DNA from: DASXQK01 sp963724385
GTDB taxonomy: Bacteria > Pseudomonadota > Alphaproteobacteria > Dongiales > Dongiaceae
Reading direction: 5' to 3'
Assembly (NCBI GenBank): GCA_963724385.1
Contig: CAVRUJ010000001.1
Location: forward strand, 2,604,001-2,668,000
DNA: 64,000 nt
Below are positions 18,803 to 27,921 of the stretch, piece after piece. Both the position numbers and the translations under genes were made by a program. The notes under the pieces are model-generated. The model was not told the DNA's origin and did not search any database. It was given only the letters and a program-made list of their open reading frames with translations. Each line of letters starts with the position of its first letter. Within the stretch, counting starts at the first letter, position 1.

Positions 18803-19299
18803 TGAGCAAGCGCGCCAGGCCCGCCACGTCGCGGAGCACGGCAAGGCTCGCCGCGATCCAGGCGCTCTATCAGATCGCGTTCTCCAACGCGGACCCGGAG
18901 CAGGTGATCGCCGAGTTCACCGCCCACCGCCTGGGCGAAGGCATCGACGGGGTCAGGCTGCTGAAGGCCGACCCGTCCCTGTTCGCCGACATCGTGCGCG
19001 GGGTAGTGCGCAGCCGCGCCGATCTCGACGACATGATCGCCGCGGTGCTGGTGGAGGACTGGACGATCGAAAGGCTCGAAACCCTGCTCGCCTGCATCCT
19101 CAGGGCCGGTGCCCATGAACTCGCTGACCGGGCGGACGTGCCGGCGCGGGTGGTGATCAGCGAATATGTCGACCTGGCCGACGCCTTCTACGGCGAAAAA
19201 GAGACCGGCCTGGTGAACGGCGTGCTCGATCGCCTGGCGCGCGAGCTCCGGCCGCTGGAGCTGGGGACAAAGCTTGGGCCAGGTAAAGCGGCCGGGTGA
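18802..19299 (+). CDS. nusB: Transcription antitermination factor NusB
   Basis: 165 residues, all-helical. ARLAAIQALYQIAF near the N-terminus is the boxA RNA-binding helix, and the C-terminal ISEYVDLADAFYG and TGLVNGVLDRLARELR are the family signature. With NusE it binds boxA in rRNA leaders to prevent early termination. Placement between ribH and thiL is the classical order. The 3' end overlaps thiL by 26 bp. Confidence 0.95.
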   Translation: MSKRARPATSRSTARLAAIQALYQIAFSNADPEQVIAEFTAHRLGEGIDGVRLLKADPSLFADIVRGVVRSRADLDDMIAAVLVEDWTIERLETLLACILRAGAHELADRADVPARVVISEYVDLADAFYGEKETGLVNGVLDRLARELRPLELGTKLGPGKAAG

Positions 19300-20239
19300 A
19301 TTCGAGCTGATCGCCCGCTATTTCCGGCCCCCGGCAGGCGGCCGGCTGGGCGCCTTGGGTCTTGCCGACGATGCGGCGCTGATCGACGTTCCGGAAGGCC
19401 AGCAGCTCGTCGTGACCGCGGACCTGCTTACCGCAGGCGTGCATTTCCTTCCCGACGATCCGCCCGACCTCATCGCCCGCAAGGCCCTCAGGGTCAATCT
19501 CTCGGACCTCGCCGCGATGGCCGCCAAGCCTTTCGCTTATTTCCTCACTTGCGCCTTTCCCCAGACCATCGAGGAGGGCTGGATCGCAAGCTTCGCTGCC
19601 GGTCTCGGCCGGGACCAGGCGGAATTCAACGTCGCCCTCATGGGTGGCGACACGACGGCGACCCCAGGCCCGCTTACCCTTTCGATCACCGCGCTTGGGA
19701 CGGTCATTCCCGGCCAGGAGCTGCGCCGGTCCACTGCCAAAGCCGGCGACCTTGTGGCCGTCAGCGGCACCATTGGCGACGCGGCTCTGGGCCTCGCCCG
19801 TCTGCAAGGCCGCCTGGCACCCGTCCCGGGCGACGACTACCTGGTCGAGCGCTATCGCCTGCCACAGCCCCGCCTTGCGCTTGCCCAGCGCCTCGCGGGC
19901 TTGGCGAGCGCGGGCCTCGACGTTTCCGATGGCCTGGTCGCCGACCTCGGCCATATCTGCGAGGCTTCCGGCCTCGCGGCACGGGTCGATGCCGACCGAG
20001 TTCCCCTGTCGCCCCCGGCACGCAAGGCGGTGGAAAGGGAACCAAAGCTCCTGGAAGCGATGCTCACCGGCGGCGACGACTACGAGTTGCTGTTCACCTT
20101 GCCCGCCGGCCGGGAGGGCGAGCTGGCGGACCTGCCGGTCGCGGTCATCGGCCGAATGGTGGAGGGCAGGGGCGTGAGGGTGTTTGACGCGGCCGGCGAG
20201 CCCATGGCCATGAAGCGGAGCGGCTTCCAGCATTTCTGA
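19274..20239 (+). CDS. thiL: Thiamine-monophosphate kinase
   Basis: 321 residues. The start is a TTG inside nusB; it gives the normal lead-in GEFELIARYF before the ATP site. LADDAALIDV holds the metal-binding aspartates, RVNLSDLAAMAAKP and MGGDTTATPG are the AIR-synthase-fold signatures, and DVSDGLVADLGHI and GGDDYELLFTLP follow in the second domain. It phosphorylates thiamine monophosphate to the active diphosphate. Last gene of the rib-nusB-thiL unit. Confidence 0.94.
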   Translation: MGQVKRPGEFELIARYFRPPAGGRLGALGLADDAALIDVPEGQQLVVTADLLTAGVHFLPDDPPDLIARKALRVNLSDLAAMAAKPFAYFLTCAFPQTIEEGWIASFAAGLGRDQAEFNVALMGGDTTATPGPLTLSITALGTVIPGQELRRSTAKAGDLVAVSGTIGDAALGLARLQGRLAPVPGDDYLVERYRLPQPRLALAQRLAGLASAGLDVSDGLVADLGHICEASGLAARVDADRVPLSPPARKAVEREPKLLEAMLTGGDDYELLFTLPAGREGELADLPVAVIGRMVEGRGVRVFDAAGEPMAMKRSGFQHF

Positions 20240-20293
20240 TCACGGCAGGGGGCGGCCCTTGCCAGCCCGTCAAGGAGGTTCCAAGTTGCGGCC

Positions 20294-21478
20294 ATGCTTT
20301 TGACGCCGGCCCGCCGCAACGTCATGGTTCTCGCCTTCTGCCAGGCGGTCGCCATGACCAGCATCTCGATGATGGCGACCGTCTCGGCGCTCGCCGGCCA
20401 GATGCTCGCTTCGGACAAGGCCCTCGCCACGCTGCCCATTGCCTTGCAGCAGCTGACCGTCATGCTGACGACCTTCCCGGCCTCCTACATCATGCGCCAC
20501 TTCGGCCGGCGCGCCGGCTTCAGCGTCGGCGCGCTGGTCGGCATGCTCGGCGGCGCGCTGCAATGCTACGCCGTCTTCCGATCCGATTTCGCGCTGTTCT
20601 GCCTCGGCAACGCGCTGGTCGGCGTGGCCAACGGCTTCGCGCTTTTCTTCCGTTTCGCCGCCACCGACACCGCGGATCTGGGCTTCAAGAGCAAGGCCAT
20701 CTCCCTTGTTATGGCGGGCGGCGTGATCGCCGCCTTCGCCGGACCGGAGCTTGCCAAGTGGTCGCATGACTGGTTCCAGCCAGTGCAATTCGCCGGCGCC
20801 TTCGTGGCCATCGCACTGCTCCAGGCTCTCAACGGGCTCTTGGTCCAGTTCGTGCGCATCCCTCGGCCGACGCCGGCGGAGCGCCGACTGCCGGGCCGGC
20901 CGCTCGGCACCATCATGCGCCAGCCGGTCTTTATCGTGGCCGCGCTCGGCGGAATGATCGGCTATGGCAGCATGTCCCTGGTGATGACGGCGACGCCACT
21001 CGCCATGATCGGATGCGGCTTCGCCTTTGGCACCGCTGCCACCATCATCCAATGGCATGTCCTGGGGATGTTCGTGCCGTCCTTCTTCACCGGCCATCTC
21101 ATTTCGCGCTTCGGAGCCCTCAGGGTCATGCTGACGGGGACCGCAGGCCTGATGGCCTGCGCCGCCATAAATCTCTCGGGCATCGCGCTGTGGAATTTCT
21201 GGGCTGCGCTGGTGCTGCTGGGGATGGGCTGGAACTTCCTCTATATCGGCGCCAGCAGCCTGCTGACCGAGGCCTACCGGCCGGAGGAGCGGGCAAAGAC
21301 CCAGGCTCTCAATGATTTCCTGGTCTTCAGTCTGGTGACCACGGCTTCCTTCGCCTCGGGCGGCCTCAACCACCACTTCGGCTGGAGCGCGGTCAACCTC
21401 GGGGTCATCCTGCCGGTCCTGCTGGCGGCGGGCACCATTTTCTGGCTGCTTCAGCGCCGGCGGCCAGTGCCCGCCTGA
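20294..21478 (+). CDS. MFS transporter
   Basis: 394 residues with about twelve hydrophobic segments in two groups of six, split by a charged central loop near 190-205 (RIPRPTPAERRLPGRP). The segment RHFGRRAGFSVGALVG after helix 2 is the MFS motif A region, and SRFGALRVMLTG is its repeat in the second half. Located in the inner membrane. The substrate cannot be inferred. An AAGGAGG lies 14 bases before the ATG, rather far. It stands alone between thiL and hppA on the same strand. Confidence 0.85.
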   Translation: MLLTPARRNVMVLAFCQAVAMTSISMMATVSALAGQMLASDKALATLPIALQQLTVMLTTFPASYIMRHFGRRAGFSVGALVGMLGGALQCYAVFRSDFALFCLGNALVGVANGFALFFRFAATDTADLGFKSKAISLVMAGGVIAAFAGPELAKWSHDWFQPVQFAGAFVAIALLQALNGLLVQFVRIPRPTPAERRLPGRPLGTIMRQPVFIVAALGGMIGYGSMSLVMTATPLAMIGCGFAFGTAATIIQWHVLGMFVPSFFTGHLISRFGALRVMLTGTAGLMACAAINLSGIALWNFWAALVLLGMGWNFLYIGASSLLTEAYRPEERAKTQALNDFLVFSLVTTASFASGGLNHHFGWSAVNLGVILPVLLAAGTIFWLLQRRRPVPA

Positions 21479-21601
21479 GGGCCGTGGGCCGCGCCTGGCC
21501 GGCCCCACCAACCGGTTGCACCGTCCCCTCGAATCTCCTATGTTCCGGCCGCTTTTCGAGGGCCCCCGCCAGGCGGTGCGGCCCGCTTTTCCCTGGGATG
21601 G

Positions 21602-23698
21602 ATGGACGGAATGACCCTTCTTACGACGATAAGTTGGCTCGTGCTGGCGTGTGGCGTCCTTGCCCTCGTCTACGGCGCGGTTTCGGCGCGGGCGGTGCTG
21701 GCGGCGCCGACCGGGACCGACCGGATGCGCGAGATCGCGGCCGCCATCCAGGAAGGGGCGAAGGCCTATCTGAACCGCCAGTACTCGACCATCGCCATCG
21801 TCGGCGTGATCATCGGGGTCATCCTGGCCTTCACGCTCGGCGCCTACGTCGCCGTCGGCTTCCTCATCGGCGCGGTGCTGAGCGGGAGTGCGGGCTATCT
21901 CGGCATGAACGTGTCGGTGCGCGCCAACCTGCGCACGGCGGAGGCCGCCCGCCACGGCCTGTCGCCGGCGCTCGCCATCGCCTTCAAGGCAGGAGCCGTG
22001 ACCGGGCTTCTCGTCGTCGGCCTCGGCCTGCTCGGCGTCACCATCTACTACATGATCCTGCAGCATCAGGGGCTCGACTCGCGCACGACCATCGAGGCGC
22101 TGGTGGCCCTCAGCTTCGGCGCCTCGCTCATCTCCATCTTCGCCCGGTTGGGCGGCGGCATCTTCACCAAGGGAGCGGACGTCGGCGCCGATCTCGTCGG
22201 CAAGATCGAGGCCGGCATCCCCGAGGACGATCCGCGCAATCCGGCCGTGATCGCCGACAACGTCGGAGACAATGTGGGCGATTGCGCCGGCATGGCCGCC
22301 GACCTGTTCGAGACCTACGCCGTCACCATCGTCGCGACCATGCTGCTGGCTCAGATCTTCGTCGCCGGCGAAGCCCAGGCGACCATGATGATGCTGCCGC
22401 TTGCGATCGCCGGGGTATGCATCGTCGGCTCGGTCGCCGGCACCTACTTCGTGCGGCTCGGTGCCTCGGGCAACATCATGGGCGCGCTCTACAAGGGCCT
22501 GTTCGCGACCGCCGCGGTCTCCGCCGTGCTGATCGCTGGCGTCATCGGAGTCATGGTCGGCTACGGCACCCCGGTGCAGATCGGCGAGGCGAGCGTCTCG
22601 GGCGCCCATCTCTTCCTCTGCGCCCTGGTGGGGCTTGCCGTCACCGGGCTGCTGGTCTGGATCACCGAATACTACACCTCAACCGCCTATCGGCCGGTGC
22701 GCAGCGTGGCCAAGGCATCGACGACGGGCCATGCCACCAACATCATCCAGGGTCTGGCGGTGGCCATGGAAGCCTGCTTCCTGCCGGTGCTCGTGATCTG
22801 CGCCGGCATCATCGCCGCCTCCATGCTGGCCGGTCTGTTCGGCATCGCTATCGCTGCCACCACCATGCTGGCCCTCGCCGGCATGGTCGTCGCCCTCGAT
22901 GCCTATGGCCCGGTGACCGACAACGCCGGCGGGATCGCCGAAATGGCGGACCTGCCCAAGGACGTGCGCAAGACGACCGATGCGCTGGACGCCGTGGGCA
23001 ACACTACCAAGGCCGTGACCAAGGGCTACGCCATCGGCTCGGCCGGTCTGGCGGCGCTCGTGCTTTTCGCCGCCTATACCCAGGATCTCCAGCACTATTT
23101 CCCCAGCCTGGCGGTCGAGTTCCGGCTGCAGGATCCCTACGTGGTGATCGGCCTGTTCGTCGGCGGGTCTCTGCCCTTCCTGTTCGGCGCGCTCGGCATG
23201 ATGGCGGTTGGGCGGGCGGCGGGCGCGGTGGTGGTCGAGGTCCGCCGGCAATTCAAGGAGATCGCCGGGATCATGGAAGGCAAGGCAAAGCCCGACTACA
23301 GCCGAGCCGTCGACATGCTGACCAAGGCCGCGATCAAGGAGATGATCCTGCCTTCGCTGCTGCCGGTGTTGGCCCCGATCGTGGTCTACTTCGTCATCGA
23401 CCTCATCGCCGGCCAGGCCAAGGCCTTCACCTCGCTGGGTGCCATGCTGCTGGGCACCATCGTCACCGGGCTCTTCGTCGCCATCCAGATGACGTCCGGC
23501 GGCGGTGCCTGGGACAATGCCAAGAAGTACATCGAAGACGGGCATTTCGGCGGCAAGGGCTCCGATGCCCACAAGGCGGCGGTGACGGGCGATACGGTTG
23601 GCGACCCTTACAAGGATACGGCGGGGCCGGCGGTGAACCCGATGATCAAGATCATCAACATCGTCGCGCTGCTTCTGCTGGCCATCCTCGCCCACTGA
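21602..23698 (+). CDS. hppA: Membrane-bound proton-translocating pyrophosphatase, K+-independent type
   Basis: 698 residues with about sixteen membrane helices. It couples hydrolysis of pyrophosphate to ion pumping across the inner membrane. The acidic catalytic loops are present: DVGADLVGKIEAGIPEDDPR, ADNVGDNVGDCAGMAADLFE, DAYGPVTDNAGGIAEM and, at the C-terminus, TGDTVGDPYKDTAGPAVNP. The Lys in GNTTKAVTKGYAIGSAG, where K+-dependent enzymes have Ala, marks the K+-independent H+-pumping class, as in Rhodospirillum rubrum. Met1 is the ATG nearest a GGGA; an ATG three codons on is possible. Confidence 0.96.
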   Translation: MDGMTLLTTISWLVLACGVLALVYGAVSARAVLAAPTGTDRMREIAAAIQEGAKAYLNRQYSTIAIVGVIIGVILAFTLGAYVAVGFLIGAVLSGSAGYLGMNVSVRANLRTAEAARHGLSPALAIAFKAGAVTGLLVVGLGLLGVTIYYMILQHQGLDSRTTIEALVALSFGASLISIFARLGGGIFTKGADVGADLVGKIEAGIPEDDPRNPAVIADNVGDNVGDCAGMAADLFETYAVTIVATMLLAQIFVAGEAQATMMMLPLAIAGVCIVGSVAGTYFVRLGASGNIMGALYKGLFATAAVSAVLIAGVIGVMVGYGTPVQIGEASVSGAHLFLCALVGLAVTGLLVWITEYYTSTAYRPVRSVAKASTTGHATNIIQGLAVAMEACFLPVLVICAGIIAASMLAGLFGIAIAATTMLALAGMVVALDAYGPVTDNAGGIAEMADLPKDVRKTTDALDAVGNTTKAVTKGYAIGSAGLAALVLFAAYTQDLQHYFPSLAVEFRLQDPYVVIGLFVGGSLPFLFGALGMMAVGRAAGAVVVEVRRQFKEIAGIMEGKAKPDYSRAVDMLTKAAIKEMILPSLLPVLAPIVVYFVIDLIAGQAKAFTSLGAMLLGTIVTGLFVAIQMTSGGGAWDNAKKYIEDGHFGGKGSDAHKAAVTGDTVGDPYKDTAGPAVNPMIKIINIVALLLLAILAH

Positions 23699-23736
23699 AG
23701 CTGGCGAGCCGCCACTGGCGCCGGAGGCCTAGCCCT

Positions 23737-24207
23737 TCAGGGATGGCCTGGACTACCGAAGATGCTGCCGTTGCCGCTGGAGTTGCCGAACCGTCCGATG
23801 TTGCCCATGAGCTGCTGGAGGATGGTGAGTTCGCGTCCGGAGGTCGGCGTCACGTTCGGGTTGGGTACGACCTGATGGGCGTCCTCGATACCGAGCAGCT
23901 TCATGTCGCTGACCGTCCCGGCGTCGTCGAACTTGACGATCAGCACTTCCTGGTCGAGCACTTCGGGATCGAAGAAGGCGACGCGGCTCGTCTTCTTGCT
24001 GATGTAGTACCAGGTCTTGTCGTCGAAAGTGCCCACGGTGGAAGGCGATCCCAGAAGCTCGGCCACCCGGTCGCGGTTGTCGATGCCCGGCTGAACCTGG
24101 AGAACCACCTCGGGGTCGGGCAAATTGCCGCGGGTATCGAGCTGCGCTTCGCAAGCCGCAAGCGTCGCAAAGCTCACGCCGAGGGCCAGAAAAAGGGCCG
24201 TTCTCAT
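23737..24207 (-). CDS. bamE: Outer membrane protein assembly factor BamE
   Basis: 156 residues. The N-terminus is a lipoprotein signal peptide whose lipobox is LAAC with Cys19 as the lipidated residue. The mature protein has the SmpA/OmlA fold: GIDNRDRVAELLGSPSTVG and TWYYISKKTSR are the conserved helix and strand. It anchors to the inner face of the outer membrane and assists BamA in inserting beta-barrels. GGGAGG four bases before the ATG decides the start. The Asn/Gly/Ser-rich tail is probably disordered. It is divergent from the bc1 chaperone gene. Confidence 0.92.
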   Translation of the reverse strand: MRTALFLALGVSFATLAACEAQLDTRGNLPDPEVVLQVQPGIDNRDRVAELLGSPSTVGTFDDKTWYYISKKTSRVAFFDPEVLDQEVLIVKFDDAGTVSDMKLLGIEDAHQVVPNPNVTPTSGRELTILQQLMGNIGRFGNSSGNGSIFGSPGHP

Positions 24208-24302
24208 CGCCTCCCGCTCGCAAGCGTCTCGTGTTGCCAAGACCGACCGCTACGGCCATCCTAATGGCACCGGCGTCACAGGCCTGTCAAGGAATCCGGA
24301 GC

Positions 24303-24881
24303 TTGGCGTTGAGCCGTTGGGAGTTGAGCCGCTGGAACCCCTTTCGCCGCGACCCGGGCGAAGCTAGCGCTGGACAACTCTATGCCGCCATCGTCGCCCA
24401 GGCGCGACGGCCCGCCTTCTATGCCGCCGCCGGCGTGCCCGACAGCCTCGACGGTCGTTTCGAGCTCATAGCCCTCCACGTCTATCTGGTGCTGCGCAGG
24501 CTGAAGGGCGGGGACCTGCCGGCCCAGGCCCTGGCCCAGGAATTGGTCGATTTGTTCTTCGCCGATATGGACGCGAGCCTGCGCGAAATGGGCGCGGGCG
24601 ACCTGGGCGTGGGCAAGCGCGTGCAGAACATGGCCGCCGGATTTTACGGGCGCGTGGCCGCCTATGACGAGGCAGCATCCGCGAACGGGATCGCCTCGGC
24701 CCTGAAACGCAATCTCTACGGAACCGTTGAAGCAACCGCCGAACAGATCGCGGCCATGGCGGCCTACCTTGGCCGGGCCCAGGCGTTGATCGCAACGCTG
24801 CCGCTGGCCGAAATCGCCGCCGGCCGGCTGCTATTTCCGGATCCGCCCGCTGCCGAAGCCGTTCGGGAGCTGCGTAGATGA
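24303..24881 (+). CDS. Ubiquinol-cytochrome c chaperone family protein
   Basis: 192 residues from a TTG; a second TTG two codons later is equally possible, each with a purine-rich site upstream, and no good ATG exists. The mostly helical body matches the bacterial relatives of mitochondrial CBP3/UQCC1: GQLYAAIVAQARRPAFYAAAGVPD, DGRFELIALHVYLVLRRL, and MDASLREMGAGDLGVGKRV. CBP3 assists cytochrome b maturation in the bc1 complex; the bacterial role is assumed to be similar. It overlaps the yceD gene by 4 bp and leads the yceD-rpmF-plsX-fabH block. Confidence 0.85.
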   Translation: MALSRWELSRWNPFRRDPGEASAGQLYAAIVAQARRPAFYAAAGVPDSLDGRFELIALHVYLVLRRLKGGDLPAQALAQELVDLFFADMDASLREMGAGDLGVGKRVQNMAAGFYGRVAAYDEAASANGIASALKRNLYGTVEATAEQIAAMAAYLGRAQALIATLPLAEIAAGRLLFPDPPAAEAVRELRR

Positions 24882-25417
24882 GCGGGCCCCGATCGCGGAC
24901 CAATGAATTCAGCCGGCCGGTGGCCATCGAGAGCATCGGCCCCAAGGCGCAGGTTCGAAGGATCGAGGCCGGGGTGGGCGAGCGCCGGGCTCTGGCCGAG
25001 AGATTCGGGTTGCCAGCCATCGAAAGGCTCTCAGCCTCCATTGAGCTTTCGCGCCCAGGCGGCGACATGGTTCTGGCCAAGGGGCACCTGGTGGCCGACG
25101 TGGTGCAGAGCTGCGTGGTGACGCTCGAGCCGGTGCCTGCACATGTCGAGGCCGACTTCGCCTGCCGCTACGCCGGCGGCGCCCGGCCGGAGGCCGAAGT
25201 GGACCTCGACCCCCTGGCCGAAGACGAGATCGAGGCCGTGACTGGCGCGCAGATCGACATTGGCGAAACGGTGGCCCAGCAGCTGGCCGTCACCCTCGAT
25301 CCCTATCCCCGGGCGCCGGGCGCCGCCTGGCCTCACGAACAACCGCAGGACTCCGCTGTCGAGCCGGATGGCCGCCGGAAGCCCTTCGCCGGGCTCGAAA
25401 AGCTGAAGAAGCGCTAA
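24878..25417 (+). CDS. YceD family protein (DUF177), rRNA-accumulation protein
   Basis: 179 residues. The central part has VVQSCVVTLEPVPAHVEADFACRY, and later LDPLAEDEIEAVTGAQIDIGETVAQQLAVTLDPYPR, which are the DUF177 signatures, the single Cys of the SCVVTLEP block being typical. E. coli YceD is needed for 23S rRNA accumulation and is, as here, encoded just before rpmF. The C-terminus ends PFAGLEKLKKR, usual for the family. Confidence 0.9.
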   Translation: MSGPRSRTNEFSRPVAIESIGPKAQVRRIEAGVGERRALAERFGLPAIERLSASIELSRPGGDMVLAKGHLVADVVQSCVVTLEPVPAHVEADFACRYAGGARPEAEVDLDPLAEDEIEAVTGAQIDIGETVAQQLAVTLDPYPRAPGAAWPHEQPQDSAVEPDGRRKPFAGLEKLKKR

Positions 25418-25450
25418 CCCGCAGTCCGCCAGGGCGGCCCGAGGATATGG

Positions 25451-25479
25451 TTGCCCGGGGAAGCGTTCTCGGCTACACA
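25451..25479 (+). promoter_or_regulatory. Candidate promoter of rpmF
   Basis: TTGCCCG, 14 bp, GCTACACA. This resembles the alphaproteobacterial housekeeping promoter pattern TTGACGS-N10-14-GCTANAWC described in Caulobacter, with mismatches in both boxes. It lies in the 146-bp gap between yceD and rpmF. Confidence 0.4.
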
Positions 25480-25563
25480 TCGGGCGCCTGTCGGTGCCCG
25501 GAAAGCCGGAATGCGCCGCTTGGTGCCGTGCCCGGACGGGCATCTGTCGAGGAAGTACAAATC

Positions 25564-25746
25564 ATGGCTGTTCCGAAGAAGAAAGTGACGAAGTCCCGTC
25601 GCGACATGCGGCGCTCGCACCACGCGCTCAAAGCGACCAAGTCCATCGAATGCCCGAACTGCGGGGAGCTGAAGCGCCCGCATCACATGTGCCCGGCCTG
25701 CGGCCACTACGACGGCCGGGAGGTCGTGGCGCCGGACGCAGCCTGA
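25564..25746 (+). CDS. rpmF: 50S ribosomal protein L32
   Basis: 60 residues. MAVPKKKVTKSRRDMRRSHH is the standard L32 start. Cys30, Cys33, Cys43 and Cys46 form an intact zinc ribbon, so this is the zinc-binding (C+) form of the protein. The order yceD-rpmF-plsX-fabH is widely conserved and links ribosome and fatty acid synthesis. Confidence 0.97.
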   Translation: MAVPKKKVTKSRRDMRRSHHALKATKSIECPNCGELKRPHHMCPACGHYDGREVVAPDAA

Positions 25747-25786
25747 GCGCTGCGTCCCGGCCCGCACTCCGCCTAGGCCAAATTCC

Positions 25787-26836
25787 GTGACGGGCAGCCT
25801 CAACATCGCTCTCGACGCGATGGGCGGCGACAATGCGCCCGAGGTGGTGGTCAGGGGCGCCAATATCGCCCGCCAGCGCTTTCCCAACGTCCGGTTCCTC
25901 TTCTTCGGCGACGAAGGGCGGGTCAAGCCCCTGATCGCCCGCCACAAGGCCTTGGCCAAGGCGAGCTCGCTGCAGCATACCGACAAGCTGGTGGCGGCGG
26001 ACGAGAGGCCGTCGACGGCGCTGCGCGCCGGCCGCAATTCCAGCATGCGGCTGGCGATCGACGCGGTTCAGGCGAAGGAGGCGGCCGGCGTGGTTTCCGC
26101 GGGCAACACCGGCGCGCTGATGGCGATGTCGAAGTTCGTGTTCAAGACGCTGCCCGGAATCGATCGGCCGGCGATCGCGTCCTTCTATCCGACGCTACGC
26201 GGCGAGAGCGTCATGCTCGATCTCGGGGCCAATCTCGTCTGCGATGCCGACAACCTCGTGCAGTTCGCGATCATGGGCAACGTCTTCGCCCGGACCGTGC
26301 TTGGCATCCATCGCCCGACGGTCGGCCTGCTCAACGTCGGCTCGGAAGAAGTGAAGGGACACGAGGCGGTCCGCGACGCCGCGGCGGTATTGCGCGCCAC
26401 CAGCATGCCAGGCGAATTCCACGGCTTCGTCGAAGGCGACGACATCGCGCGCGGCACCGTGGACGTGATCGTGACCGACGGTTTCACCGGCAATGTGGCC
26501 CTGAAGACGCTGGAGGGCACAACCAAGCTTTATGCCGAGTTCTTGCGCCGCAGCTTCAAGAGCTCTCTGGTGGCGCGCATCGGTTATCTGTTGGCGCGCC
26601 CAGCCTTGAATGCACTGCGCGTGCGCACCGATCCCAGGCGCTACAACGGCGCCATTTTCCTCGGCCTCAACAGCGTGGCGGTGAAGAGCCATGGCGGCAC
26701 CGACGCGCTGGGATTTGCCAACGCCATCGGCGTGGCGGTCGACATGATCAGCCAGAATTCCCTCGACAAGATCCGCGACGACTTCGCCCGATTCCTCGCC
26801 GGCAATCCCACCAGCCCCCAGGTCGTCGGGCTCTGA
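25787..26836 (+). CDS. plsX: Phosphate acyltransferase PlsX
   Basis: 349 residues from a GTG start. NIALDAMGGDNAPEVVV at the N-terminus is the family hallmark, followed by VSAGNTGALMAMSKF, LDLGANLVCDADNLVQFA and VTDGFTGNVALKTLEG. It makes acyl-phosphate from acyl-ACP for phospholipid synthesis, acting at the membrane surface. 40 bp after rpmF and one base before fabH. Confidence 0.97.
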   Translation: MTGSLNIALDAMGGDNAPEVVVRGANIARQRFPNVRFLFFGDEGRVKPLIARHKALAKASSLQHTDKLVAADERPSTALRAGRNSSMRLAIDAVQAKEAAGVVSAGNTGALMAMSKFVFKTLPGIDRPAIASFYPTLRGESVMLDLGANLVCDADNLVQFAIMGNVFARTVLGIHRPTVGLLNVGSEEVKGHEAVRDAAAVLRATSMPGEFHGFVEGDDIARGTVDVIVTDGFTGNVALKTLEGTTKLYAEFLRRSFKSSLVARIGYLLARPALNALRVRTDPRRYNGAIFLGLNSVAVKSHGGTDALGFANAIGVAVDMISQNSLDKIRDDFARFLAGNPTSPQVVGL

Positions 26837-26837
26837 G

Positions 26838-27812
26838 ATGGTCCCCCGTTCCCTGGTCGTCGGGTGCGGCGCCTATCTGCCGCGCCGGATCGTAACCAAC
26901 GCCGAGCTGGCCGAGCGGCTGGAAACCTCCGACGCCTGGATCACCCAGCGTACAGGCATCCGTCAGCGCCACATCGCCGCCGAGGGCGAGACGACATCCG
27001 ACCTGGCGACGGCGGCGGCGGGCGAGGCGCTTCGGCGTGCCGGGCTCGACGGCGCGGATGTGGATCTTCTGGTGTTGGGAACGACGACGCCCGACCATAC
27101 CTTCCCGGCGACAGCGACCCAGGTCCAGGCCCGTATCGGCATGACCAAGGGTGCGGCCTTCGACATCCAGGCGGTTTGCAGCGGCTTCATTTACGCGCTG
27201 GCGACGGCCGACAATTTCATCAAGGCGGGCCAGTGCCGCACGGCGCTGGTGATCGGGGCCGAGACCTTTTCGCGGATCCTCGACTGGAACGACCGCGGCA
27301 CCTGCGTCCTCTTCGGTGATGGAGCCGGCGCCCTGGTGCTGAAGGCCGGGAGCGGCGAGGGCGTGCTTGCCGACCGCGGCGTCCTCACGACCCATGTCTA
27401 TTCCGACGGACGCCACTACAAGCAGCTCTATGTCGACGGCGGGCCTTCCGCGACCCAGACCACCGGCCATGTCCGCATGGAGGGCCGTGAAGTCTTCCGC
27501 CATGCCGTCGTGCGGATGGGCGAGGCGGTGGACGCGGCCATGGCCGCCATGGGCATCACCGGGCGCGAGCTCGACTGGCTGGTGCCTCACCAGGCCAATC
27601 GTCGGATCATCGACAGCATGGGGCATCGGCTTCATCTGCCGCCGGAGAAGGTGATCGTCACCGTGGACCGGCATGCCAACACCTCGGCCGCCTCGATCCC
27701 CTTGGCGCTGGCCGAGGCTGCCGGCGACGGCCGCATCCGCCCCGGCCAGCTGGTGCTGCTGGAAGCCATGGGAGGCGGATTTACCTGGGGGTCGGCCCTG
27801 ATCCGCTGGTAA
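26838..27812 (+). CDS. fabH: 3-oxoacyl-[ACP] synthase III (FabH)
   Basis: 324 residues. It condenses acetyl-CoA with malonyl-ACP to begin fatty acid synthesis. The Cys-His-Asn triad is complete: Cys114 in AVCSGF, His251 in VPHQANRRI and Asn281 in HANTSAAS. GDGAGALVL and the C-terminal MGGGFTWGSALIRW are also standard. The ATG follows the plsX stop by one base. Confidence 0.97.
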   Translation: MVPRSLVVGCGAYLPRRIVTNAELAERLETSDAWITQRTGIRQRHIAAEGETTSDLATAAAGEALRRAGLDGADVDLLVLGTTTPDHTFPATATQVQARIGMTKGAAFDIQAVCSGFIYALATADNFIKAGQCRTALVIGAETFSRILDWNDRGTCVLFGDGAGALVLKAGSGEGVLADRGVLTTHVYSDGRHYKQLYVDGGPSATQTTGHVRMEGREVFRHAVVRMGEAVDAAMAAMGITGRELDWLVPHQANRRIIDSMGHRLHLPPEKVIVTVDRHANTSAASIPLALAEAAGDGRIRPGQLVLLEAMGGGFTWGSALIRW

Positions 27813-27863
27813 GCCGGCCCGGCCTCTGGAACGGGGAGGAAACCACCCCGCATCCCTCTGTAT

Positions 27864-27892
27864 TTGACTGTTTTGCGACTCGCAATTAGAGT
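27864..27892 (+). promoter_or_regulatory. Candidate sigma70-type promoter of ihfA
   Basis: TTGACT, 17 bp, TAGAGT. The -35 box matches the consensus at five of six positions. Transcription would start near 27899, which makes the upstream GTG at 27898 unusable and supports the ATG at 27922 as the ihfA start. Confidence 0.6.
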
Positions 27893-27921
27893 CGTTTGTG
27901 AACTCCCGGGACCGATCCCTC

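Noticed and set aside
20270..22609. 779-codon open frame on the minus strand opposite the MFS gene and hppA
   Set aside because: Its codons mirror those of the membrane genes and the product is rich in His, Asp and Arg with no domain. A GC-rich antisense shadow.
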